12,021 nucleotides of DNA, taken from an uncultured Eubacteriales bacterium. GTDB taxonomy: Bacteria > Bacillota > Clostridia > Oscillospirales > Acutalibacteraceae. The stretch's first letter is position 1. Each line of letters opens with the position of its first letter. The notes beneath the pieces are model-generated. The model was not told where the DNA came from. It was given only the letters and a program-made list of their open reading frames with translations, and ran no database searches. Made by a program: the position numbers and the translations under genes. Below, in pieces: positions 1 through 6,461 of the stretch. The stretch lies in assembly GCA_934541115.1 (NCBI GenBank), contig CAKTDF010000037.1:1-12021 (forward strand), read 5' to 3'.

Positions 1-866
1 GACTCAGAGGACTGCACCCATTGGCTGCTTTTATGTTTTTTTTCGCCGCATTTTTGCTGACGCTTATGACGCAGCACCCACTTTTCACTTGTATCAGCTT
101 TTTGTGTGCTGCCTTGCTTGACATCAGGAACAGAAAAAAGCGGGCAATCAAAACGCTTTTTGGTTTCCTTTTGCCGTTGACGCTATTTATCACAGCTTTT
201 AACGTGCTCTTTGCTCATTACGGTGTAACGGTGCTTTTTACGCTGAAAAGCGGAAACAATGTAACGCTCGAATCGCTCGTTTGCGGAGCGGTATATGGAT
301 TCAGAACAGCTTGTTTGATTTTGTGGCTTTTCTGTTTTAATGAAATTGTTGACGAAGACAAATTTATCTATCTGTTTTCACGTTTTGCTCCGCGTCTTGC
401 TCTGGTTATATCAATGGTTTTGCGCTTTGTTCCGCTCTTTTCACAGCGTGCCGCAGAAATTGAAAAGGCTCGCCGTGCAATCGGCATAGACACCAAAAGC
501 GGCTCTTTTATTAACCGTATTCGCGCAGCTGTTCACAACGTTTCGATTTTGATCAGCTGGTCGCTTGAACATGCGATCGATACGGCAAATTCCATGACGG
601 CTCGCGGCTACGGACTGAAAAAAAGAAAGAACTGCGTGCGTTATTCGTTTCATCCGTTTGACGCGGTTCTTATTATTTTGAGCATTTTTTCATTTGTGCT
701 TACGCTGGTTTTACGTGAGAGCATTTATGCGGATTATAATCCTGTGATATATATTGAGGCATTTTCTCCGCAATCGGTTGCTGTTTTTGCGGCGTTTTTT
801 GTTCTATGCATTTTGTCGCTGATTTTTGATTTGACGGAGGAAAAAACATGGTCGATTTCAAATTAA
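1..866 (+). CDS. ecfT: ECF transporter transmembrane subunit EcfT, 5' partial
   Basis: This is the integral membrane coupling subunit of an energy-coupling factor importer. It links the ATPases to the substrate-binding S component. The frame is open from the first full codon (positions 3-5) and reads L-R-G-L-H-P before the TTG at 21. The LHP motif is typical of EcfT N-termini, so the true start lies left of the window and TTG 21 is not a real start. About six hydrophobic segments are visible: two near 27-125, then 160-235, 270-355, 660-715 and 770-830. The large cytoplasmic region holds the two Ala-Arg coupling motifs of the family: A-R-R-A at 468-479 and M-T-A-R-G at 594-608. The stop (TAA, 864-866) overlaps the next gene by 19 bases. 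The family call is firm. The substrate can only be inferred from the neighbours. Confidence 0.9.
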   Translation, partial: LRGLHPLAAFMFFFAAFLLTLMTQHPLFTCISFLCAALLDIRNRKKRAIKTLFGFLLPLTLFITAFNVLFAHYGVTVLFTLKSGNNVTLESLVCGAVYGFRTACLILWLFCFNEIVDEDKFIYLFSRFAPRLALVISMVLRFVPLFSQRAAEIEKARRAIGIDTKSGSFINRIRAAVHNVSILISWSLEHAIDTANSMTARGYGLKKRKNCVRYSFHPFDAVLIILSIFSFVLTLVLRESIYADYNPVIYIEAFSPQSVAVFAAFFVLCILSLIFDLTEEKTWSISN

Positions 867-2515
867 ATGACGTTTCTTTCGCATTTCCGGGCGGAAAAAC
901 CGTGCTTGAAAATATCAACCTGCAAATCAACAGCGGAGAATTTGTTGTTCTTTGCGGAAAAAGCGGCAGCGGAAAAACCACTCTGCTTCGGTTGCTGAAG
1001 CCTGCGCTCACTCCCAACGGAAAGCTTGGCGGTACTATTGATTTCTTTGGCAAAAGCAGCAAGGCACTTTCTCCTTTTGAGGCTGCGGCAAAAATCGGCT
1101 TTGTTATGCAGAATCCCGAAACTCAAACCGTTACTTACAAGGTTCGAAGTGAGCTTTTATTCGGACTTGAAAATCTCGGCTTGAATGCAGAAGATGCGGC
1201 GCTGCGGGTTGCGGAAACGGTTGCATTGTTTTCTCTTGAACCGATAATTGAAAGCAAAATTTCTGAGCTTTCCGGCGGACAGAAACAGCTTGTGAACCTT
1301 GCTTCTGCTGTTGCGATGCGTCCGCAGGCGCTCATTCTTGATGAATCGACGGCTCAGCTTGATCCGGTCTCTGCAAAAAGACTGCTTGACGCGGTTTTGA
1401 CCCTCTGCCGCGAGTACGGCGTAACGGTTATTATTACCGAACACAGGCTGGAAAAACTCGTCGAGTACGCCGACAGGCTCCTTGTGCTTGAAAACGGCGT
1501 CTTGGTCTATGACGGCTCGCCGAAAAATATAAATAATGACCTTTTGGCGGATGGCGGGTTTGCCGGAGCGGCTATGCCGCTTTATATGCGGCTTCATGCC
1601 GGACTTTCGTTTCCGGGCAGTATGCCGGTGAGCCTTTCCGAGGGTAAAAACGAGCTTTCATCTTTTTTGGGCGACAATATCCGTTATACGCGCGCCGAAA
1701 GAAAGCCGCGCGCATTTTCAAAGGAAACCGCAGTTAAAATTCGCAGTGTGGGATATTCATATGACGCAAAAAAATATGTTCTGCGCGACCTTGACCTTGA
1801 TGTCAAAATGGGCTCGTTTTTCGCCGTTCTCGGCGCGAACGGAGCAGGAAAAAGCACGTTGCTTGACCTTATTGCCGGTTTGACGGAATGCAGAAAGGGC
1901 AGGATTGAAATTTTTTCAAAAAACATTAAAAAATATGCAAAAGGTGAACTGTATAAAAACAATATTGCCCTTTTGCCGCAGAAATGCGAGGCGCTCTTTG
2001 CAGGTCCGACGGTTTTTGAAGACCTTGAAAACGTGCTTAGATCTGAAAACTGCCCTAAAGAGGAACGTAAAAAGAAAATTGAGCAAATTGCAAGGTTTTG
2101 CGAAATTGAAGCTCTGCTTTCGTCTCACCCGTATGATGTCAGCGGCGGCGAGCTTCAGCGATGTGCACTCGCTGCGGTACTTCTTAAAAAGCCGCGTTTG
2201 CTGCTCCTTGATGAGCCGACAAAGGGAATGGACGCTGTGTTCAAAAAGCATTTTGCAGCAAAAATCAAGGAGCTTTGCAAAAACGGAACGACTGTGATCA
2301 TGGTTTCTCATGACACCGAGTTTTGCTCCGGGTACTGCGATGAATGCGCGCTCATTTTTGACGGCAGAGTTGTGCTGTGCAAAGAGGCTGAGAGCTTTTT
2401 TGACGGTAATTTTTATTACACAACATCGGCAAGCAGACTTACCCGCGGAATTTTTGAAAATGCCGTCACGGAGAGCGAGGTGTTTGAGCTGTGCCGAAAA
2501 AATCTTTCGTGCTGA
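848..2515 (+). CDS. Fused two-domain ECF ABC transporter ATPase (EcfA-EcfA' in one chain)
   Basis: This cytoplasmic ATPase powers the ECF importer. One 555-residue chain contains both nucleotide-binding domains, which many Firmicutes encode as separate ecfA1 and ecfA2 genes. Domain 1: Walker A GKSGSGKT at residues 37-44, Q-loop Q88, signature LSGGQ at 141-145, Walker B ALILDE at 161-166 and H-loop H199. Domain 2: Walker A GANGAGKST at 329-337, Q378, signature VSGGE at 431-435, Walker B LLLLDE at 451-456 and H488. The linker is about residues 235-295. Both halves keep the catalytic Glu and switch His, so both sites look active. The start is ATG 848, with GGAGG at 836-840 seven bases upstream. 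The gene overlaps ecfT and the S component gene, which implies translational coupling and a dedicated transporter. The fused layout resembles YkoD-type ATPases. Confidence 0.93.
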   Translation: MVDFKLNDVSFAFPGGKTVLENINLQINSGEFVVLCGKSGSGKTTLLRLLKPALTPNGKLGGTIDFFGKSSKALSPFEAAAKIGFVMQNPETQTVTYKVRSELLFGLENLGLNAEDAALRVAETVALFSLEPIIESKISELSGGQKQLVNLASAVAMRPQALILDESTAQLDPVSAKRLLDAVLTLCREYGVTVIITEHRLEKLVEYADRLLVLENGVLVYDGSPKNINNDLLADGGFAGAAMPLYMRLHAGLSFPGSMPVSLSEGKNELSSFLGDNIRYTRAERKPRAFSKETAVKIRSVGYSYDAKKYVLRDLDLDVKMGSFFAVLGANGAGKSTLLDLIAGLTECRKGRIEIFSKNIKKYAKGELYKNNIALLPQKCEALFAGPTVFEDLENVLRSENCPKEERKKKIEQIARFCEIEALLSSHPYDVSGGELQRCALAAVLLKKPRLLLLDEPTKGMDAVFKKHFAAKIKELCKNGTTVIMVSHDTEFCSGYCDECALIFDGRVVLCKEAESFFDGNFYYTTSASRLTRGIFENAVTESEVFELCRKNLSC

Positions 2516-3210
2516 AAGCTTTACCTGTTCTTTTTTTGTGTGTGATTGCACCGGTGATGGTTTTTGCAGGCTTCAGATATCTTGAGTCAAGGTACTATTA
2601 TATCTCTGCTCTCGGTCTTATTTTGCTTTCGATTTTGTTATTTTTTTTGACATTTGAAAAAAGAAAACTGAAAACGACCGAAGTGGTCTGTGTTGCCGTT
2701 ATGACTGCGCTTTGTGCGGCGAGCAGAGCCGCGTTTGCGTTTGTTCCGCAGGTCAAGCCGATGTGCGCACTTGTGATAATTACGGCGATTGCTTTCGGCG
2801 GAAATGTCGGCTTTGTTGTCGGCGCGCTTTCCGTGTTCGTTTCAAATTTCATGTTCGGGCAGGGGATGTTTACTCCGTTTCAGATGCTCGGAATGGGACT
2901 GACGGGCTTTTTTTGCGCCTTGCTCTTTTTTGAAAAACCAAAAAGGACAAACCGCGTCTCGGTCAGCCTGCTCGGCGGATTGCTGACATTTTTGGTGTAC
3001 GGCTTTGTCGTTGATACATGCTCGGTGCTCATGATGGTCAGCGATTACAGCGCAAAAAGTGTCATTGCTGTTTATCTTTCAGGTGTGCCGTTCAATCTTG
3101 TTCATGCCGCAACAACGGCTGTGGTGTTGTTCTTGTTCTTTAAGCCTATGAACGACAAGCTTGTTCGTCTGCACACAAAATACGGAATTTTTTCGGAGGA
3201 AAACATATGA
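2491..3210 (+). CDS. ECF transporter S component, probable cobalamin type
   Basis: This is the membrane substrate-capture subunit of the ECF importer, 239 residues. The core, from about residue 60, has hydrophobic helices near 64-86, 90-112, 130-147, 158-180 and 190-216. Its central segment (R79, P86 and P90, FGGNVGF at 102-108, NFMFGQGMFTPFQM at 119-132) is the most diagnostic part. From memory of the family, an N-x-x-x-G-Q-G-x-x-T-P-x-Q-M pattern is shared with CbrT-like cobalamin S components. Residues 1-55 add two more hydrophobic helices (about 6-28 and 36-54) ahead of the usual core. The start is GTG 2491, ten bases after GAGG at 2477-2480, and it overlaps the ATPase gene by 25 bases. 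The stop overlaps the next start as ATGA (3207-3210). The S-component call is firm. The B12 substrate is inferred from this segment and from the DUF4430 neighbours. Confidence 0.82.
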   Translation: MPKKSFVLKALPVLFLCVIAPVMVFAGFRYLESRYYYISALGLILLSILLFFLTFEKRKLKTTEVVCVAVMTALCAASRAAFAFVPQVKPMCALVIITAIAFGGNVGFVVGALSVFVSNFMFGQGMFTPFQMLGMGLTGFFCALLFFEKPKRTNRVSVSLLGGLLTFLVYGFVVDTCSVLMMVSDYSAKSVIAVYLSGVPFNLVHAATTAVVLFLFFKPMNDKLVRLHTKYGIFSEENI

Positions 3211-3935
3211 AAAAAAGATTGAGTTTATTTTTTGTTCTTACTCTGATCACCGTTTTTCTGTGCTCATGCGGTGCTGTGCCGCAGAGCACAGAAAACAGTA
3301 CGACAGATACTTCTTTGACGACCCAAACCGGCTCTGCGTCAACGCAAACAACGTTCATCACCACGCAAGAGCCGACCCGGACAACTTTTACTCAAACAAC
3401 GGCAAGCAGCTTTACGGAATCAACCCAAACGACTGCTTTTAAAACAGAGGAAACAACAGAACAGAAAACCGTGCCTGCCCAAACCGAAGAGCAGACCACG
3501 GTCAAGGCAAAAAACACCTGCACTCTCACGATCGACTGCCGAAATCTTCTTAAAAATGCCGACAGTCTAAAGAAAAGTAAGAGGCAGTTTGTGCCGGAAA
3601 GCGGCTATATTTTAAAAGAAGTGCCTGTTGAGGTCAAAAAAGGGGAGACTGCCTTTGATATTTTGAAGCGCGGCTGCAAAGAGAATGTTTGTACCGATTC
3701 TTGTAAGTACTGCAAAAGCGGCGGCGTGCAGCTTGAATTTTCATTCACCCCCGCATATCAATCCTACTACGTTGAGGGAATACATCAGCTTTATGAAAAG
3801 GATTGCGGAACGCTTTCCGGCTGGATGTACAACGTCAACGGAAAATATCCCGATGTTTCTTCAAGTGTATACGAGGTCAAAACAGGGGACGTAATTACGT
3901 TTGCATATACCGTTTCAATGGGCGAAGACCTTTAA
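3207..3935 (+). CDS. Lipoprotein with transcobalamin-like C-terminal domain (DUF4430)
   Basis: This is a surface lipoprotein that probably captures the ligand delivered to the ECF transporter. A signal peptide (residues 1-20) ends in a lipobox, L-C-S-C, with C21 as the lipidated Cys. Residues 22-100 form a Thr/Ser/Gln-rich, low-complexity spacer that would hold the binding domain away from the membrane. Residues 104-242 form the DUF4430 (transcobalamin-like, C-terminal) domain. It opens with CTLTIDC (105-111), continues with GETAFDILKRGC (146-157), and carries the hallmark SGWMYNVNGKYPD (204-216). Seven Cys lie in the domain. Three of them (162, 166, 169) sit in what looks like an insertion after C157. 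Translation is coupled to the S component by the ATGA overlap and a GGAGG at 3195-3199. The domain call is strong. Corrinoid binding is inferred from the distant relationship to human B12 carriers. Confidence 0.88.
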   Translation: MKKRLSLFFVLTLITVFLCSCGAVPQSTENSTTDTSLTTQTGSASTQTTFITTQEPTRTTFTQTTASSFTESTQTTAFKTEETTEQKTVPAQTEEQTTVKAKNTCTLTIDCRNLLKNADSLKKSKRQFVPESGYILKEVPVEVKKGETAFDILKRGCKENVCTDSCKYCKSGGVQLEFSFTPAYQSYYVEGIHQLYEKDCGTLSGWMYNVNGKYPDVSSSVYEVKTGDVITFAYTVSMGEDL

Positions 3936-4013
3936 TTGATACCGCACAATTGCGGTGTTGATCAAAAAACGGTATCTGACAATAAAAAACTCATATGAAA
4001 GGATCTGTTCACC
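3936..4013 (+). promoter_or_regulatory. Intergenic region with two mutually exclusive inverted repeats
   Basis: This 78-base gap separates the two DUF4430 genes. ACCGCA (3941-3946) and TGCGGT (3951-3956) form a hairpin with a CAAT loop. GATACCG (3938-3944) can instead pair with CGGTATC (3970-3976). The two pairings share 3941-3944, so only one can form at a time. No T-run follows either one, so neither is a convincing intrinsic terminator. A weak promoter-like pair is present (TTGATC at 3958-3963, 17 bases, AATAAA at 3981-3986). The ribosome-binding site of the downstream gene is GAAAGGA near 3997-4003. The gap could set the expression ratio of the two proteins by processing or attenuation, but that is inference. 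Confidence 0.4.
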
Positions 4014-4820
4014 ATGAAAAATCTCAAAAAACTCACTGCAATGACTCTTGCGGTTCTTATGCTGCTTTCGAGTCTTTGCGCCGTTGCCTTTGCCGCGGAC
4101 GGAAAAATCACCGTAAGTCTGCGCATTGAAGGTCTCAAGGAGTGCATGTACTATTCAGACGTGACCGTAAACTACGGCGCAACCGTTCTTGACGTTCTCA
4201 AAGAGGCTGACGAAAAAAGCGATGCACTGACCGTTTCCACCGTAGACAGCTATTACGGACCTTATGTCAACAAGATCAATGACCTTGCGGAAAAAACCTT
4301 CAAGGGTTTTGACGGTTGGAACTATAATGTCAACGGCGTTATTCCCGATGTCGGCGTTTCAAAGTACACCGTTAAGGCAGAAGACAGTGTTGTTCTCTAT
4401 TACGGCGATCCGTTCGGCGCAGGAATGCAGTATCCGGAAATTGACATAAGCAATCTTTCGGACGGCAAGATCTCTTTTACCAGCAAGGATACCGAGTATG
4501 ACGAAAACTGGAACCCGGTAACAAAAATCAACACCGTTACGGGCTATACTCTTACATGGGGTTACGAAGGCAAGACCGTTACCCTCACTCCGGACGAAAA
4601 CGGCGTTGTAACGATTGACAAAAAATACCTCACATCTGAAGCACACAGCGTTCAGATTGAAAGGTATGCAGAAAACGGCTGCCCCACAGTTCTGCGTTTT
4701 GCTCCCGATTTTACAGTCTTTGTAAGTAAGGGCACCAGCCTTTTCCAAAAAATCATATCTTCAATCAGAGATTTCTTCAAAATGATAATTGACTTTATCA
4801 GAAATATCTTTGCAAAATAA
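4014..4820 (+). CDS. Secreted DUF4430 (transcobalamin-like) protein with amphipathic C-terminal tail
   Basis: This is an exported protein of 268 residues and the second DUF4430 protein in the cluster. The signal peptide has K-rich residues 1-6, a hydrophobic core and an A-F-A cleavage site after A27. There is no lipobox. The DUF4430 domain covers about residues 30-132, with the hallmark GWNYNVNG at 101-108 followed by IPDVG. It lacks the dense Cys pattern of the upstream lipoprotein. Residues 138-238 look like a separate beta-rich domain (YTLTWGYEGKTVTLTPDENG at 178-197). Residues 243-268 form an amphipathic tail of alternating FF, II and basic residues ending in NIFAK. It could lie on a membrane or the cell surface without a lipid anchor. 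Its position after the ECF genes suggests a role in capturing the same ligand. Its independent expression and its exact ligand are unknown. Confidence 0.82.
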   Translation: MKNLKKLTAMTLAVLMLLSSLCAVAFAADGKITVSLRIEGLKECMYYSDVTVNYGATVLDVLKEADEKSDALTVSTVDSYYGPYVNKINDLAEKTFKGFDGWNYNVNGVIPDVGVSKYTVKAEDSVVLYYGDPFGAGMQYPEIDISNLSDGKISFTSKDTEYDENWNPVTKINTVTGYTLTWGYEGKTVTLTPDENGVVTIDKKYLTSEAHSVQIERYAENGCPTVLRFAPDFTVFVSKGTSLFQKIISSIRDFFKMIIDFIRNIFAK

Positions 4821-4837
4821 AAGTGCATGTATATCTT

Positions 4838-4864
4838 CCGCCGACATTTGTCGGCGGTTTTTTT
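4838..4864 (+). terminator. Rho-independent terminator of the ECF/DUF4430 cluster
   Basis: A perfect 8-base GC-rich stem, CCGCCGAC (4838-4845) with GTCGGCGG (4850-4857), has an ATTT loop and is followed directly by seven T residues (4858-4864). It lies 17 bases after the stop of the secreted DUF4430 gene. Confidence 0.95.
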
Positions 4865-4877
4865 GACAGAAAAATAT

Positions 4878-4905
4878 GGATTCCGTGCGAAAAACGTTGT
4901 ATAAT
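4878..4905 (+). promoter_or_regulatory. Promoter of the lemA-TPM operon (consensus -10)
   Basis: A perfect TATAAT lies at 4900-4905, after the terminator and 63 bases before lemA. No good -35 box sits 16-18 bases upstream; the best-placed hexamers are around 4876-4883 and match poorly. Transcription would begin near 4912, giving a leader of about 57 bases. Confidence 0.6.
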
Positions 4906-4920
4906 ACCGTTACTATATCT

Positions 4921-4944
4921 GAAGAAACCGGAAGGGTTTTCTTC
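4921..4944 (+). promoter_or_regulatory. Leader hairpin upstream of lemA
   Basis: GAAGAAACC (4921-4929) pairs with GGTTTTCTTC (4935-4944), leaving one bulged T and a 5-base loop. It lies within ten bases of the predicted transcript start and well before the ribosome-binding site, GGGAGG at 4956-4961. A 5'-end mRNA stabiliser or a protein-binding site is plausible. No T-run follows, so it is not a terminator. Confidence 0.4.
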
Positions 4945-4968
4945 ACCTATTAATCGGGAGGATTGATT

Positions 4969-5541
4969 ATGAAAGGCAAAAAAGTATTAATAGTTGTTCT
5001 CGCCGTGCTTGTTGTTCTCGGCATGTTGGCAGGCTTTGTTGCCGGCAGCTACAACACACTTGTTGCAAAACAGACGGCAGTTGAAACAAAGCAGGCTGAT
5101 GTTCAGACTCAGCTGCAGCGCAGGGCAGATTTGATTCCGAACTTTGTTGCAACCGTCAAGGGCTACAGTGATTTTGAAAAGGAAACTCTTTCCGCTGTTA
5201 CCGAAGCACGCGCTGCGGTCTCAAAGGCAACGGGTGGCGAGAGCCTCTCACAGGCGAATGATCAGCTTGACCGCGCAATTTCAGTCTGGGTCAATGCTGT
5301 GACCGAGGCGTACCCGGAGCTTAAGGCAGACCAAAATTATCTTGCTCTCCAGGACGAACTTTCGGGAACAGAAAACAGAATTGCCGTTGCAAGGCGTGAT
5401 TACAATGCTGCGGTTCAGGAGTACAACCTTGCAATTCGCAGTTTTCCAAAGAATATCCTTGCCGGCATGTTCGGCTTTGAAAAATCGGAGCTGTTCTCTG
5501 CCGATGAAACAGCACAGACGGCTCCGAGCGTGAAGTTTTAA
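4969..5541 (+). CDS. lemA: LemA family membrane-anchored protein
   Basis: This is a 190-residue LemA family protein. The family has an N-terminal membrane helix and an extracytoplasmic helical bundle, and its biochemical role is not settled. A basic N-terminus (MKGKK) precedes a hydrophobic helix at about residues 6-26. The two conserved blocks are clear: QLQRRADLIPNFVATVKGY at 48-66, and LKADQNYLALQDELSGTENR at 118-137 followed by IAVARRDYN. The C-terminal 15 residues are polar and look disordered. I chose ATG 4969 because GGAGG at 4957-4961 is seven bases upstream. An in-frame TTG at 4963 would be only one base from it. The TPM-domain gene follows after six bases, a pairing often seen for LemA, so the two probably form one envelope module. 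Confidence 0.95.
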   Translation: MKGKKVLIVVLAVLVVLGMLAGFVAGSYNTLVAKQTAVETKQADVQTQLQRRADLIPNFVATVKGYSDFEKETLSAVTEARAAVSKATGGESLSQANDQLDRAISVWVNAVTEAYPELKADQNYLALQDELSGTENRIAVARRDYNAAVQEYNLAIRSFPKNILAGMFGFEKSELFSADETAQTAPSVKF

Positions 5542-5547
5542 TTTGAA

Positions 5548-6387
5548 ATGAAAAAGCTATTATCTTTGTCCGCGGTTCTTCTGCTTTGCTTTTTGACGCT
5601 TGCTCCAAGTGTTTTTGCGCTTGATATTCCCGGGCATACGAGTGAACTTTTTGTCAATGACTTTGCCTCTGTTATTTCGGAGGCTGATAAAAGTATCATT
5701 AAGCAGCAGGGCGAAGAACTGTATTATGAAACGGACGCACAAATTGCCGTTGCAACGGTTGAATCGCTTGACGGTTCGGATATAGAAACCTATGCCAATG
5801 AAATGTTCCGCAAATGGAAGCTTGGCGACAAGGAAAAGAACAACGGTGTTCTGCTCCTGCTTTCTGTAGGAGACAGAAAAGTGCGCATAGAAGTAGGCTA
5901 CGGTCTTGAGGGTGCGCTGAATGACAGCAAGTGCGGAAGAATACTGAGAGAATACGGCAATCCTTATTTTTCGGACGATAATTTTTCCGAGGGTCTGAGG
6001 TCTGTCTATGAAGTGCTCATAGATGAGGTCTGCGATGAATATGGAATTGACCACATTGCCGGTGTTTCTGACAATGGCGGTGATGACGACGATGATTATT
6101 TACGAAGCTATGACGATGATGAAAGCTACGACTTTGACGAGGTTGACCTGGAGCTGCTCATAGCTGCGATAGTAATCTTATTCACTATCATTTCAAGTAT
6201 TTCAAGACGCATCAGAAGAGTCAGACGCGGCGGTTCATTTTTTGATGTGTTTGACGATGATGACAGGCACGGCGGATATCACGGCGGTTACCATGGCGGA
6301 GGTTTCTCCGGCGGAGGATTCTCGGGAGGCGGCTTTTCCGGCGGAGGCGGTTCTTCCGGAGGCGGAGGAGCATCAAGCAGCTTTTAA
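5548..6387 (+). CDS. TPM-domain (YgcG family) exported membrane protein with Gly-rich tail
   Basis: This exported protein has 279 residues. A signal peptide ends near V-F-A at residue 24. The TPM domain covers about 33-166: VNDFASVISEADK (36-48), a TDAQIAVATVESLDG strand region (62-76), NNGVLLLLS (98-106) and RKVRIEVGYGLEGALND (110-126). A short acidic stretch follows (178-199, mostly Asp), then a membrane helix (201-217), a basic cluster (RRIRRVRR, 220-227), a second Asp run and a tail of HGGY and GGGFSG repeats (241-279). The topology would put the TPM domain outside and the Gly tail inside. TPM domains have been linked to phosphatase activity and photosystem repair in plants, but the role in Clostridia is unclear. 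There is no strong ribosome-binding site in the six-base gap after lemA, which points to coupled translation. Confidence 0.88.
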   Translation: MKKLLSLSAVLLLCFLTLAPSVFALDIPGHTSELFVNDFASVISEADKSIIKQQGEELYYETDAQIAVATVESLDGSDIETYANEMFRKWKLGDKEKNNGVLLLLSVGDRKVRIEVGYGLEGALNDSKCGRILREYGNPYFSDDNFSEGLRSVYEVLIDEVCDEYGIDHIAGVSDNGGDDDDDYLRSYDDDESYDFDEVDLELLIAAIVILFTIISSISRRIRRVRRGGSFFDVFDDDDRHGGYHGGYHGGGFSGGGFSGGGFSGGGGSSGGGGASSSF

Positions 6388-6411
6388 CCGTCAGCACAAT
6401 TAAAAATTAAT

Positions 6412-6460
6412 GCAGGCTGCAAAGTACCGATATTCTTTGCAGCCTGCTTGATTTTATATT
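6412..6460. terminator. Bidirectional terminator between convergent operons
   Basis: A 13-base perfect stem, GCAGGCTGCAAAG (6412-6424) with CTTTGCAGCCTGC (6435-6447), has a 10-base loop. Rightward, T-rich sequence follows (TTGATTTTATATTTTT). Leftward, the minus strand reads ATTAATTTTTAA after the stem. It lies between the end of the TPM gene (6387) and the end of the convergent CNNM-family gene (6462), so it can serve both. Confidence 0.88.
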
Positions 6461-6461
6461 T

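Noticed and set aside
21..866. TTG at 21 as the start of EcfT
   Set aside because: The frame is open to the left edge and codes for L-R-G-L-H-P, matching the conserved EcfT N-terminus. The true start lies outside the window.
1916..2551. 211-codon minus-strand reading frame opposite the fused ATPase
   Set aside because: It is antisense to the second ATPase domain, and its composition is that of a shadow frame.
3284..3510. Thr-rich stretch of the lipoprotein as a frameshifted or degraded region
   Set aside because: The frame stays open from a good lipobox into an intact DUF4430 domain. Thr/Ser-rich spacers are normal in surface lipoproteins.
1..4013. A cobalamin riboswitch for the ECF module
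   Set aside because: No gap inside the module is long enough for one, and the start of the operon is outside the window. Its presence or absence cannot be judged here.
4863..4905. TTGACA at 4863-4868 as the -35 for TATAAT at 4900-4905
   Set aside because: The spacing is 31 bases, far beyond the usual 16-18. The TTGACA also overlaps the terminator T-run.
6265..6375. Short tandem repeats at the 3' end of the TPM gene
   Set aside because: They are GGC/GGA-rich codons of the Gly-rich tail, in frame with the protein, not a CRISPR array or mobile repeat.
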